From assembly GCF_030604785.1 (NCBI RefSeq), contig NZ_JAUVVF010000010.1, positions 1 to 64,000 of the forward strand: 64,000 nucleotides of DNA. Direction: 5' to 3'. Positions 26,063 to 34,743 of this stretch are shown here, one piece after another. Positions within the stretch are counted from its first letter, which is position 1. Each line of letters begins with the position of its first letter. The position numbers and the translations under genes were made by a program. The notes beneath the pieces are model-generated. The model saw nothing but the letters and a program-made list of their open reading frames with translations, did not search any database and was not told the origin of the DNA. The stretch is from Paracoccus sp. (in: a-proteobacteria) (GTDB lineage: Bacteria > Pseudomonadota > Alphaproteobacteria > Rhodobacterales > Rhodobacteraceae).

Positions 26063-27007
26063 GTGACATCCGGCACCTCCTCTCCGCTTCGGGGCATCTT
26101 GCTGAAATGCGCCTCGGTCACGGTCTTCACGATCATGGCGGCGCTGATCAAGGCCACATCCGGCCCCGAAAGCGGCGTGCCGCCGGGCCAGCAGGTGTTC
26201 TTCCGCTCGATCTTTGCGGTGCCGGTCATCCTGGCTTGGCTGGTCTGGCGGCGCGAGTTGCGCGAGGGGCTCTATAGCCCGCGACCCTTGGGGCATGTCT
26301 ATCGCGGGCTCGCGGGCACGGCGGCGATGGGCTTCGGCTTCTGGGCGCTGGCGCTGCTGTCGCTGCCCGAGGCGACGGCGATCGGCTATGCCTCGCCGCT
26401 GCTGGTCGTCATCTTCGCGGGCATGTTTCTGGGCGAGGATGTGCGCGCCTTCCGCCTGGGGATGGTCGCTCTGGGGTTGTGCGGGGTGCTGGTCGTGCTG
26501 TCGCCGCAACTGCGCGCAGGGGTGGGCGAGGCCGATCCGCTGCGGCTTCTGGGCGCGATGGCGGCGCTGACCGGGGCGATCTGCGCGGCGCTGGCGATGA
26601 TCTTCGTGCGCAAGCTGGTCCGGTCCGAGCGCACCTCGGCCATCGTCTTCTGGTTCTCGATCACCGGTTCGGGACTGTCGCTGCTGACGCTGCCCTTCGG
26701 CTGGGTGCTGCCCGACGGGCGGACGCTGGTGCTGCTGGTGATGACGGGGCTTCTGGGCGGGGTGGGGCAGATCCTGCTGACCTCGGCCTATCGACATGCG
26801 GATGCCTCGGTGGTCGCGCCCTTCGACTATGTGTCCATGCTGCTGGCCGTGGCGATCGGCTGGTGGTTCTTTGCCGAGGTCCCGGGCCTGCCGGTGATCC
26901 TGGGATCGGCCCTCGTGATCGTGGCAGGCATCATGATCATCTGGCGCGAGCGGCGGCTGGGGCTGGAACGCGCGAGCCAGCGCAAGGCCAGCACACCGCA
27001 GGGATGA
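26063..27007 (+). CDS. EamA/DMT-family transporter
   Basis: The inner-membrane protein of about 314 residues has ten predicted helices in two EamA repeats (VTVFTIMAALIKATS... and LGAMAALTGAICAALAMIFVRKL...). Conserved family features include the RSIFAVP helix and LTSAYRHADASVVAPFDYVSML. Substrates of this group are usually metabolites such as amino acids or nucleosides; none can be assigned. The GTG at 26063, with AGGGA eight bases upstream, gives a normal-length protein; the frame stays open back to an ATG-like start at 25982. Confidence 0.8.
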   Translation: MTSGTSSPLRGILLKCASVTVFTIMAALIKATSGPESGVPPGQQVFFRSIFAVPVILAWLVWRRELREGLYSPRPLGHVYRGLAGTAAMGFGFWALALLSLPEATAIGYASPLLVVIFAGMFLGEDVRAFRLGMVALGLCGVLVVLSPQLRAGVGEADPLRLLGAMAALTGAICAALAMIFVRKLVRSERTSAIVFWFSITGSGLSLLTLPFGWVLPDGRTLVLLVMTGLLGGVGQILLTSAYRHADASVVAPFDYVSMLLAVAIGWWFFAEVPGLPVILGSALVIVAGIMIIWRERRLGLERASQRKASTPQG

Positions 27008-27077
27008 CGCGATCGGGGCTTGCCTGACGGCTGGCTTCGGCATCAGATCGGGCTGCCCCGGCCATGGACCCTTACCG

Positions 27078-28091
27078 ATGACGCAGAATCCCCTTGCCGA
27101 CCAGACGACGCCCGCCGAATTCGGCACCCTTGCCGACGGCCGCAAGGTCGAGGCCGTGACCCTGACCGGCGGAGGCCTGCGCGCGCGGGTCCTGACGCTT
27201 GGCGCGACCGTTCAGGATCTGCGGCTGGACGGCGTTCCCCATCCGCTGGTGCTGGGCTGCGAGACGCCCGATGCCTATCTGGGGCCGGGCCTCTATCTGG
27301 GCGCGATCGTCGGGCGCTTTGCCAACCGCATCGGCGGGGCCGGCTTCCTGCTGGACGGGCGCGCGCATGTGCTTGACGCCAATTTTCTGGGCCGCCACAT
27401 GCTGCATGGCGGCAGCGAGGGCACCCACAGCCAGATCTGGCGGATCGAGGCGCTCGAGGCGTCCTCGGTCACGCTGTCCCTGTCGCTGCCCGACGGGCAT
27501 ATGGGCTTTCCGGGTCGGCTGGACATCGTGGCGCGGATCGCGCTGGCGGACCGGACGCTGCGCATCGCGCTGGAGGCGCGGACGGACAAGGCCACCCCCT
27601 GCAGCCTGACGCATCACGGCTATTTCGATCTGGACGGGCTGGGCTCGATCCGCGACCACCGGCTGAGGATCGCGGCGCAGCATTACCTGCCCGTCGATGC
27701 CGAGATGATCCCCGACGGCCGGATGCTGCCCGTCGCGGGTACGCCCTTCGATTTCCGCGCCGACCGGCCGGTCGGGCAGGCCGGGGCGCTTGATCACAAT
27801 TTCTGCCTGTCGGACGGCCCCGTGCCGATGCGACCCGTGGCCTGGCTGACCGGCCGCAGCGGGCTGACGCTGGAGGTGCAGACCGATTGCTGCGGGCTTC
27901 AGGTCTATGACGGGGCGCATTTCGACGGGATGGCGGGGCTGCAGGGCCGCCGCTACGGCCCGCATGCCGGCATCGCGTTCGAGGCGCAGCACTGGCCTGA
28001 CGCGCCGAACCGGCCGGGCTTTCCCGATGCGATCCTGAGGCCGGGCGAGATCTGGCGCTCATGCACGGAATATTGTCTGACGCAGGCGTGA
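27078..28091 (+). CDS. galM: Aldose 1-epimerase
   Basis: The 337-residue galactose mutarotase-like enzyme shows the substrate-site residues of the family: the GRFANRIGGA motif, the catalytic His in HMLHGG (near 110), LTHHGYFDLDG with the second His near 179, and a Glu in HAGIAFEAQHWPDAPN near the C-terminus as base. It interconverts alpha and beta anomers of aldoses in the cytoplasm. The gene stands alone between a transporter gene and a two-component system, with short gaps on both sides. Confidence 0.9.
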   Translation: MTQNPLADQTTPAEFGTLADGRKVEAVTLTGGGLRARVLTLGATVQDLRLDGVPHPLVLGCETPDAYLGPGLYLGAIVGRFANRIGGAGFLLDGRAHVLDANFLGRHMLHGGSEGTHSQIWRIEALEASSVTLSLSLPDGHMGFPGRLDIVARIALADRTLRIALEARTDKATPCSLTHHGYFDLDGLGSIRDHRLRIAAQHYLPVDAEMIPDGRMLPVAGTPFDFRADRPVGQAGALDHNFCLSDGPVPMRPVAWLTGRSGLTLEVQTDCCGLQVYDGAHFDGMAGLQGRRYGPHAGIAFEAQHWPDAPNRPGFPDAILRPGEIWRSCTEYCLTQA

Positions 28092-28164
28092 CCCCTTGCC
28101 CGATGGCCGGGCATGGACGGCGCGCCCGGATCGGGCGAACATGCCGGGGGTGCAAGAGGCGGCG

Positions 28165-29802
28165 ATGATGGGGCGCAGGGCGGGCCGCAACCGGCGGCGC
28201 GGCAGTTACGGATTTCGGCTTCAGATGGCCTTTGCCGCGCTGGCGGGGCTGGCGCTGCTGATGGCGGTGCTGGGCTGGCATATCCTGCGCGAGGCCGAGC
28301 ATCGCGTCCTGCGCGGGCGCATCGCCAGCGACATCTATACCACGCTGCTGATGTTCGCTGAGGACAAGACCGAGCTGCGCAACTGGAGCTATCGCCGCAT
28401 CCTGGGCCAGCCAGCCCCGCCCGAAACGCGTGAGGCCCTGATTGACCGGCTGGAGGCGCATCTGGCCGATTACAGCGCCTTGGCGCAGGAAGCCCGCAAC
28501 GCCGACGCTTCGCGCGCCAAGCCGGCTGCGGAATCCGAGGCCCGCGACCGCACAAGGGCGTTGCTGGCGGCGGCGCTTGACCGGCTGGATGCGGAAACCG
28601 GCGCGCTGCTGCCCGCGCGGCCGAGGGCCGAGGCCGTGGCGATCCAGCGCATCGACCGCCAGTTCGACGGCCAGTTCGGCGACATGGCTGAGGCCGACCT
28701 GCCCGCGCTTCTGGCGCAGAGCCTTGCGGCGGAACGCGCGGCCCTGGACATGGAGCGGCTGCGCGCGGATGAGGGTCTGGCGGGCGCGCGGCGTCTGTTC
28801 CTGATCGCGGCGGGCAGCGGTGTGGCGGGCAGCCTGGCGCTGGCGCTGTGGCTTGTGTCGCGTCTGCGCCAGCCCTTGCGGCGGATCGAGCAGGGGCTGG
28901 GCGCCTATGCGCGGGGCGATTTCAGCCACCGCTTCGGCGGCTTCCGCGACCGCGAATTCGTCCGGCTGGGCCGCCAGCTGAACGTGATGGCCGCCGAGGT
29001 CACGCAGAACCGCCAGCGCGAGGCGCTCTTTCGCGGCCAGCTCGAGGATGCCGTGCAGGCCCGCACCGGCGAATTGCAGCGCGCGCTGGAGGAACTGGCG
29101 GCCTCGGAACAGGCGCGCCAGCAGCTTGTCGCGGATATCGGCCACGAACTGCGCACGCCCGTCACCGTGATCCGGGGCGAGGCGCAGGTGGCCCTGCGCG
29201 CCCCGGATGCCGACACGCCGCGTGCCGCGCTGGCGCGCATCGTCGAGGTGACGCGGCAGATGGGCCGCCTGATCGAGGATCTGCTGACCTTCGTGCGCGA
29301 CCCCCGCGGCCCGCTATCGGTCGATCTGCGCCCCGTCGCGCTGGATGCGGTCCTGTCGCGCGCGGTCGAGGGCGCGCGCAGTCAGGGCGCCGCGCGCAAG
29401 GTCAGCGTGGATTTCGGTCCGCCGCCCCCCGACTGCCTTGTGCTGGCCGATCCCGACCGGCTGCACCAGATCGTCGCCGCGCTTCTGGACAATGCGGTGC
29501 GCTACTCCCATCCCGGCGGCCGGGTCGCGGTCGCGCTGTCGCAGGGCCCGGCGGCGGTGACGCTGCGCGTGTGCGACGAGGGAATCGGCATCGCGCCCGA
29601 CGAGCTGGCGCAGGTCTTCACGCGGGGCTGGCGGGGCAGGGCGGCGCGGCTGCATCGGCCCGACGGGCTGGGCCTCGGCCTCTCGATCGCGCAGGATCTG
29701 GCACAGGTGCAGGGCGGGCGGCTGGTTCTGGGGCCGAACCGCCCCGCCGGGGTCGAGGCGGTGCTGACGCTGCCCCGGCCGCCTCTGCAGGAAAGGGGTT
29801 AA
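28165..29802 (+). CDS. Membrane sensor histidine kinase
   Basis: The 545-residue kinase has an N-terminal transmembrane helix (FAALAGLALLMAVLGWHI), a helical extracytoplasmic sensor of about 170 residues, a second membrane helix (LFLIAAGSGVAGSLALALWLVSRL) and HAMP. HisKA follows with DIGHELRTPVTVIRG, then HATPase (N box DNAVRYSHPGG, DEGIGIAPDEL, GLGLGLSIAQD). The response regulator gene starts four bases downstream. The ATG at 28165 is preceded by AGAGG; upstream in-frame starts would add a basic tail. The signal is unknown. Confidence 0.87.
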   Translation: MMGRRAGRNRRRGSYGFRLQMAFAALAGLALLMAVLGWHILREAEHRVLRGRIASDIYTTLLMFAEDKTELRNWSYRRILGQPAPPETREALIDRLEAHLADYSALAQEARNADASRAKPAAESEARDRTRALLAAALDRLDAETGALLPARPRAEAVAIQRIDRQFDGQFGDMAEADLPALLAQSLAAERAALDMERLRADEGLAGARRLFLIAAGSGVAGSLALALWLVSRLRQPLRRIEQGLGAYARGDFSHRFGGFRDREFVRLGRQLNVMAAEVTQNRQREALFRGQLEDAVQARTGELQRALEELAASEQARQQLVADIGHELRTPVTVIRGEAQVALRAPDADTPRAALARIVEVTRQMGRLIEDLLTFVRDPRGPLSVDLRPVALDAVLSRAVEGARSQGAARKVSVDFGPPPPDCLVLADPDRLHQIVAALLDNAVRYSHPGGRVAVALSQGPAAVTLRVCDEGIGIAPDELAQVFTRGWRGRAARLHRPDGLGLGLSIAQDLAQVQGGRLVLGPNRPAGVEAVLTLPRPPLQERG

Positions 29803-29805
29803 GGC

Positions 29806-30537
29806 ATGGACATCCTGCTGATCGAGGACGATCCCCGCGTGGCCGATTTCCTGATGCGCGGCCTTCAGGCCGAGGGCTATGCCGTCCAGCACCGGTCCTG
29901 CGGCCGCACCGGGCTGGCCGCCGCCGAGGGCTTTGCCCGCGATTGCCGGGCGCGCGGCGCGCCGGGCGTGGTGGTTCTGGACGTGCTGCTGCCGGGGTTG
30001 GACGGGCTGTCGCTGTGCCACGCTCTGCGCCAACGGGGCCATGACGTGCCGATCCTGATGCTGAGCGCGCTTGGCGAAAGCCATGAGCGCACCGACGGCT
30101 TGCGGCGCGGGGCCGACGATTACCTGCCCAAGCCCTTTGATTTCGACGAATTGCTGGCCCGGATCGAGGCGCTGATGCGCCGCGCCGCCCGTCCGCTGGA
30201 CCGCGCCCCCCCGAGGATCGGCGCGGTCGTTCTGGATCGCCGCCTGCCTGCCCTGCGGCTTGGCGCCGACGAGGTGGCGCTGACCGCGCGCGAGCTGGCG
30301 CTGATCGAATTGCTGCTGGCGGCGCGGGGCGCGACGGTCAGCCGCGAGCGCATCCTGGCGCGCGTCTGGCAGGCCGACCGCGACCCCTTGACCAATGTGG
30401 TCGATGTCTATGTCAGCCGCCTGCGCCGCAAGCTGGCGGGTCTCGACCCGAGGCTCCGCATCCTTGCGGTGCGGGGCCTCGGCTATCGCCTGCCCCTGCC
30501 CGAAGGCGGGGCGGACGACGATCACTCGGCGCTGTAG
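29806..30537 (+). CDS. OmpR/PhoB-family response regulator
   Basis: The 243-residue protein has a receiver domain (IEDDPRVADF acidic pair, phospho-Asp in VVLDVLLPGLDG, Lys in YLPKPFDFDE) and a winged-helix domain (LTARELALIELLLAARG... VDVYVSRLRRKL...VRGLGYRL). It is the partner of the kinase encoded just upstream. Its last 16 bases overlap the tail of the convergent iota-carbonic-anhydrase-like gene. Target genes are not known; the neighbouring exported protein gene is one possibility. Confidence 0.9.
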   Translation: MDILLIEDDPRVADFLMRGLQAEGYAVQHRSCGRTGLAAAEGFARDCRARGAPGVVVLDVLLPGLDGLSLCHALRQRGHDVPILMLSALGESHERTDGLRRGADDYLPKPFDFDELLARIEALMRRAARPLDRAPPRIGAVVLDRRLPALRLGADEVALTARELALIELLLAARGATVSRERILARVWQADRDPLTNVVDVYVSRLRRKLAGLDPRLRILAVRGLGYRLPLPEGGADDDHSAL

Positions 30538-31082
30538 GGCAGCGAGGAATGGTGCAGGACGATCCGCAGGTCGCCCGCCTCGTCGCGCTTGAAGCCCCAG
30601 GTCTTGTCCACCGTCGTCACGGCGCCGTCGGGGCCGGTGATATGGACATTGCCCATCGTCAACGCGGTGCTGCCGTTGATGAAGATCGCGGCGTTCTCGA
30701 TCTCGACATCGGTCCAGCCCTTCAGCGCAAAGCCCTCATCATCGGCAAAGCTGTCGTCATGGCCCACGAAATAGGCCAGCGCGCCTTCGCGCGTCGTCCG
30801 GAAGGTCTGCGGCGCCTCGGTCAGGGTCGGCTTGAAGAGGACCGGCCCCAGATCATAGCCATAGGCCGCGTCCAGCACGGCTTCGGCCGTGGCGCGAGCC
30901 TGGTCGATCCCGCCCTCGGCGAAATCGGTCGAGATCTGCACCAGCGCCTGGCCCCATGCCTCCTGCGCGGCCTCGACTTCGGCCTGGGTGATGGCGGCGT
31001 CGATCTTGGTGGCGGTTACGGCCAGCGCGGCACCGGGCAGGGCCATGAACGTGGCGCCAAGGGCGAGCATGCGAAGGGTCAT
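30522..31082 (-). CDS. Exported iota-class carbonic anhydrase candidate (CaMKII_AD/NTF2-like)
   Basis: The 186-residue protein has a Sec signal peptide (MTLRMLALGATFMALPGAALA) and an NTF2-like/CaMKII-association fold: VEAAQEAWGQALVQI, AVLDAAYGYDLGPVLFKPTL, GALAYFVGHDDSFADDEGFAL, ENAAIFINGSTALTMGNVHI. It ends in LHHSSLPYSAE, which matches the HHSS motif of iota-class carbonic anhydrases (COG4337 group). Relatives are often mislabelled as phosphoribosyl-AMP cyclohydrolase. It would hydrate CO2 in the periplasm without a metal or with a loosely bound one. The start at 31082 is set by GAGGAGAAAC and the signal peptide. A seven-base hairpin lies in its leader (31102-31120). Confidence 0.65.
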   Translation of the reverse strand: MTLRMLALGATFMALPGAALAVTATKIDAAITQAEVEAAQEAWGQALVQISTDFAEGGIDQARATAEAVLDAAYGYDLGPVLFKPTLTEAPQTFRTTREGALAYFVGHDDSFADDEGFALKGWTDVEIENAAIFINGSTALTMGNVHITGPDGAVTTVDKTWGFKRDEAGDLRIVLHHSSLPYSAE

Positions 31083-31366
31083 CTTGTTTCTCCTCTGTCG
31101 GCCCGCAGCCTGTCTGCGGGGATAGGGAGGAGATGGGCGCCGGGCCTGAAGCCTGTCTGATCTGAACATGAACGGAAGATGAAAAGGGCGGGCCGCGCGG
31201 TCGGTCGGGGCTTGCGGCGATCATGCGAAAGCGTCTTCTATCCGTCATGGAACGGCGCGAGAGAGAGGCGACAGGATGAGGCCGAGATGACAGCTTCGGG
31301 GCATCATCAATCCCGTGCCGCGCCGCCCTGTGCCCTGCGCGGCAGGCTGCGGCAGGCGGGGGTCCG

Positions 31367-32173
31367 ATGACGCGGATCGCGGCCAACCTGTCCATGCTGT
31401 TTCCCGATGCGGCCTTCCTTGACCGGTTCGACCGTGCTGCCGCCGCCGGTTTCGAGGCGGTCGAATGCCTTTTTCCCTATGACCATCCGGTCGAGACGCT
31501 GCTGGACCGGCTGCGCCGCAATGGACTGCGCCTGACGCTGATCAACGCGCCCGCCGGGAACTGGGCAGCGGGCGAGCGCGGCTTTGCCGCCTTGCCGGGC
31601 CGCCAGCCCGAGTTCCGCGAGAGCGTCGCGCGCGCCCTGCATTACGCGACGGCTCTGGGCTGTCCGCGCATCCATGTCATGTCGGGCATCACCGCAGGCC
31701 AGCTCGACCCTGCCGCCTGCGAGGCGGTCTGGCTGCAGAACATGCGTGCCGCCGCAGACATGGCCGCCGGCGCCGGGCTGTCGGTCAGCATCGAGCCGCT
31801 GAACGACCGGGACGTTCCGGGCTATTTCCTGTCGCGTCAGGATGCGGCTCTGGCGCTGATCGGGCGGCTGGACCGCCGCAACGTCTCGCTGCAATTCGAC
31901 GTCTACCACACCCAGATCATGGAGGGCGACATCATCGCCCGCATCCGGCGCCTGCGTGGCGCCTATGGGCATGTGCAGATCGCCGGCGTCCCCGACCGGC
32001 ACGAGCCGGATCAGGGCGAGCTGAACTATCCCGCCATCTTCGCCGCCTTTGATGCGGCGGGCTTCGACGGCCATCTCGGATGCGAATACAATCCGCGCTG
32101 CCTGACCGAGGACGGCCTGTCATGGGCGGTCCCCTATCTGCGGACCGCGCGGGGGGGCGGGGCGTCGCTGTAA
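31367..32173 (+). CDS. hyi: Hydroxypyruvate isomerase (Hyi/OtnI-type TIM barrel)
   Basis: The 268-residue cytoplasmic xylose-isomerase-like TIM barrel carries FEAVECLFPYDHP and RIHVMSGI. The metal/base glutamates are in SVSIEPLNDRDVPGYFL and HLGCEYNP, with the DVYHTQIMEGD motif and HVQIAGVPDRHEPDQGELNY. It interconverts hydroxypyruvate and tartronate semialdehyde. The GarR-type reductase at 35081 and glycerate kinase at 48000 could act next in the same route, although they lie in separate units. OtnI, which acts on oxo-tetronates, is an alternative. Confidence 0.85.
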   Translation: MTRIAANLSMLFPDAAFLDRFDRAAAAGFEAVECLFPYDHPVETLLDRLRRNGLRLTLINAPAGNWAAGERGFAALPGRQPEFRESVARALHYATALGCPRIHVMSGITAGQLDPAACEAVWLQNMRAAADMAAGAGLSVSIEPLNDRDVPGYFLSRQDAALALIGRLDRRNVSLQFDVYHTQIMEGDIIARIRRLRGAYGHVQIAGVPDRHEPDQGELNYPAIFAAFDAAGFDGHLGCEYNPRCLTEDGLSWAVPYLRTARGGGASL

Positions 32174-32224
32174 TCCCTCGGCCGGATGCGCGGGGCGGCC
32201 ATGCCGCCCGGCGCTTCGGTTCCG

Positions 32225-33142
32225 TCAGGCCGCGATGGGCTTTTCCGTTACCAGCTGGTCGGCAGGAAGCGGCTCTCCGTTCAGCAGCTTGCCGATGATC
32301 CGCGTCGAGGCGGGGTCGGCATCCAGCGTCGAGGTTACGTCGATGGCCAGGATGTTGAAGTCGATGGACTGATCGACCCGCAGCATCCCCCGGATCGAGG
32401 CGACCCCCTCGGCCGGGTTGGCGGGATCGGCGCCGAAGTTCATCGCGTCGTCACCGGCGCTTCCATATTGGTTGATCCAGGAACAAATCGTGCCCGCATC
32501 CGCCGAATGGCGCGTCTTGCCGTTCACGGGATGCTCGAAATTCGCCTCGCTTACGCCCTTCAGCCGGATCTTCGCCGAATAAGGCGAGGTCAGCGCGCTG
32601 CGATCGGCAAGGACCAGCAGCTTGTAGGCCCGGCCCTGCGGCACTTTCAGCGGAATGCTGGCGGTGAAGGTCTTGACCTCGGTCCGGGTGACGGCCTGCG
32701 ACTCGGTCCAGGAATAGGCGTATTCGAAGGACAAGGTCGTGACCGACGAGACCTCGACCAGCTTGATCGTGCCTTTGGCGGTGATCTCCTCGGACAGGCT
32801 GGTCTTGACCGAATGGGTCTGGCTTTTCGTGGTCGCGACCGTGTTCGTGACCTGCCAGCTCAGCGTGTTGGTGGCCGGTGAATCGTTCAGCAGGCCCGCA
32901 CGGTTGTCCAGCGTGGTGGACAGCGCCAGATCCTTGGTGCGGTTGACGCTGGCCTGACCGGTTTCAAAGACTAGATCGGTGACGAGGCTGTCGGTCAGCC
33001 CGCCGAACAGGCCCGGCGAAGTGTCGGGGCCCTGCCGGAACCAGCGCCCCGCCACCGGGTCGCTTTCGGTCTGAAGCCGGTTCTGCCACGCGTCGATCAG
33101 GTAGGCCCCGATCACGTTGGTTTCCAGATATTGCAGTGTCAT
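32225..33142 (-). CDS. Aerolysin/ETX-MTX2-like beta pore-forming protein
   Basis: The 305-residue protein has no signal peptide. From about residue 93 to 200 it consists of long Ser/Thr-rich alternating strands: WQVTNTVATTKSQTHSV, TSLSEEITAKGTIKLVEVS, LSFEYAYSWTESQAVTRT, VKTFTASIPLKVPQGRAY. This pattern, with a central amphipathic stretch that could form the membrane hairpin, is typical of the ETX/MTX2 and aerolysin families. The N-terminal about 90 residues would be a receptor-binding part and are not recognised. It is the second gene of a two-gene unit. The start has AGGGAGAG upstream. The assignment rests on sequence pattern only. Confidence 0.6.
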   Translation of the reverse strand: MTLQYLETNVIGAYLIDAWQNRLQTESDPVAGRWFRQGPDTSPGLFGGLTDSLVTDLVFETGQASVNRTKDLALSTTLDNRAGLLNDSPATNTLSWQVTNTVATTKSQTHSVKTSLSEEITAKGTIKLVEVSSVTTLSFEYAYSWTESQAVTRTEVKTFTASIPLKVPQGRAYKLLVLADRSALTSPYSAKIRLKGVSEANFEHPVNGKTRHSADAGTICSWINQYGSAGDDAMNFGADPANPAEGVASIRGMLRVDQSIDFNILAIDVTSTLDADPASTRIIGKLLNGEPLPADQLVTEKPIAA

Positions 33143-33185
33143 GGTTGCTCTCTCCCTGTCATCGGCCCCGGCGGGGCCTGGCTCG

Positions 33186-33515
33186 TCACGAGATGTCGAT
33201 CAGGCCCAGATCATTGTTCAGCGTCGTGCCGCTGATGTTGTAATGCGCGACCGAGGTGTTGCCCTTTTCATAGAGAAAGGCGCGCTTGGCCTCGTTGTCG
33301 GTTCCCCAGACGACGAAGGCGTGCATGTAGACCATCGAGCCGTCCGGCACGCCCAGATCGCCGGGATCGCGCGTATCGGTGAAGCCCAGGGTGATGTCGT
33401 GGCCCTGGCTGGTGAGCTGCTTGTTGCCCTCGTCATCCAGATAGCTGAACTGGATGCGCGTCACGAAGCCGCCCGAATTCTTCAGCGACATCTTTCCGAT
33501 CTTTTGCAGTGGCAT
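33186..33515 (-). CDS. Uncharacterised 109-residue companion of the aerolysin-like protein
   Basis: This small, soluble, beta-rich protein (MPLQKIGKMSLKNSGGFVTR... to LGLIDIS) has no signal peptide and no Cys. I do not recognise the family. The start at 33515 has GGAGAGAAGG upstream; a longer open frame from 33644 adds an unlikely N-terminus. It is encoded 43 bases before the pore-forming protein on the same strand, so the two are very likely cotranscribed. A membrane- or glycan-binding partner is one guess, by loose analogy with two-component pore-forming systems. Confidence 0.65.
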   Translation of the reverse strand: MPLQKIGKMSLKNSGGFVTRIQFSYLDDEGNKQLTSQGHDITLGFTDTRDPGDLGVPDGSMVYMHAFVVWGTDNEAKRAFLYEKGNTSVAHYNISGTTLNNDLGLIDIS

Positions 33516-33623
33516 GGCCTTCTCTCCTGTCAGATGCGGCGGCTGCGCCGCGGTTGCCCGAGGCAGGACCCTTGTCCCGCCTGCAACCCGAGATTGCCCG
33601 ATAGGATTGAAAGCTCGTGTTAC

Positions 33624-33650
33624 GCACGAAACAGCACGCGCCATTCGTGC
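33624..33650. promoter_or_regulatory. GCACGAA / TTCGTGC inverted repeat upstream of the toxin-like pair
   Basis: Seven-base perfect half sites are separated by 13 bases, and a further TCGTG-TTACG-CACGA repeat overlaps the left arm. It lies 109 bases before the companion gene and 22 bases after the LacI-type gene. It could be an operator for the pair or a weak terminator of the LacI gene; there is no U tract. Confidence 0.4.
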
Positions 33651-33671
33651 GCACTTTTCGTCAGGGCGCGA

Positions 33672-34685
33672 TCAGGCGCCCGTGCTGGCGCGCGGCAGCA
33701 GGCCGGGGGTGATGGCGACGGTGGCGGGTTCGGTCAGGGTGCCGTCCAGCGCCTGAAGGATGAGCGTCGCGGCCTCCAGCCCGATCCGCAGCGGGAAGGG
33801 GTTCACCGTGGTCAGCGCCGGCACGCAGATCGGGGCGATTTCGTATTCGCCGAAGCCCGCGATGGCCACGCGGTCCGGCACCGCGATGCCGCGCCGCTGG
33901 CATTCGGTCAGTGCGCCGAAGGCCGACAGGTCAGACACGCAGACGACCGCATCCGTGTCGGGCATCCGCAGCAGCAGCTCGGCCATCGCCGCCGCGCCTT
34001 CGGCCATCGAGATGGGTGGCGTTCCCGCATCGACCAGCCGGGTCGCCTCCAGCCCGTGGCGCTGCATCGCGGCCACGAAGCCGCGCCGCCGGTCAAGGCC
34101 GCGCGTATCGCGCGCCGCATCGCCGCCGATGAAGGCGATGCGCGACCGTCCCTGCGCGACAAGGTGATCGACCAGCCCGCCCACCGCCGCCGCGTTGGAA
34201 AATCCCACCACATGCCCGATGGGCCGGGCGGGCAGGTCCCAGATCTCGACCACCGGGATGGCGGCCTTTTCCAGCAGGGCGCGCGCCCGGTCTGTATGAG
34301 TGCCGCCGGTGACGACCATCGCCTCGGGGCGGCGGCGCAGAAGCTGGGCGATCAGCTGTTCCTCGTTGGCGACGTCGTAATCGGTGTAGCCCAGCAGGAT
34401 CTGCAAGCCCCGCGCGCGCAGCCCGTCGGACAGGCCGCGCACAGTATCGGCAAAGTTCGCGTTGTTGATCGAAGGGATCGTGACCGCCACGAAATCGCTG
34501 CGTTGCGACCGCAGCGCCGAGGCGGTGCTGTCGAAGACATAACCCAGCTCGTCCGCGGCGCGCAGCACCGCCGCCCGCGCGGCCTCGCTGACCGAGCCGT
34601 CGGCCTTGAAGGTCCGGCTGACGGTCATGGGCGACACCCCGGCCAGCCGGGCAATGTCGATCATCGTGGGCGCGCGGCGCGGCAA
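33672..34685 (-). CDS. LacI-family regulator of the gluconate/idonate locus
   Basis: The 337-residue repressor has an N-terminal LacI helix-turn-helix (MIDIARLAGVSPMTVSRTFK), the hinge region YVFDSTASALRSQRSDFVAV and a periplasmic-binding-protein-like sugar domain with GFGEYEIAPICVPALTTV, close to GntR of the gluconate system. The start is probably TTG at 34685, with GGGGGAC upstream; the first in-frame ATG (34664) would cut off residues usually present before the helix-turn-helix. It probably binds the 16-base element found at 37270 and 42192. Confidence 0.85.
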   Translation of the reverse strand: MPRRAPTMIDIARLAGVSPMTVSRTFKADGSVSEAARAAVLRAADELGYVFDSTASALRSQRSDFVAVTIPSINNANFADTVRGLSDGLRARGLQILLGYTDYDVANEEQLIAQLLRRRPEAMVVTGGTHTDRARALLEKAAIPVVEIWDLPARPIGHVVGFSNAAAVGGLVDHLVAQGRSRIAFIGGDAARDTRGLDRRRGFVAAMQRHGLEATRLVDAGTPPISMAEGAAAMAELLLRMPDTDAVVCVSDLSAFGALTECQRRGIAVPDRVAIAGFGEYEIAPICVPALTTVNPFPLRIGLEAATLILQALDGTLTEPATVAITPGLLPRASTGA

Positions 34686-34743
34686 GTCCTCATGTCCCCC
34701 GTTGGGTCTTTCCCCATCTATGGACAGGATCGGAAACGGCTTT

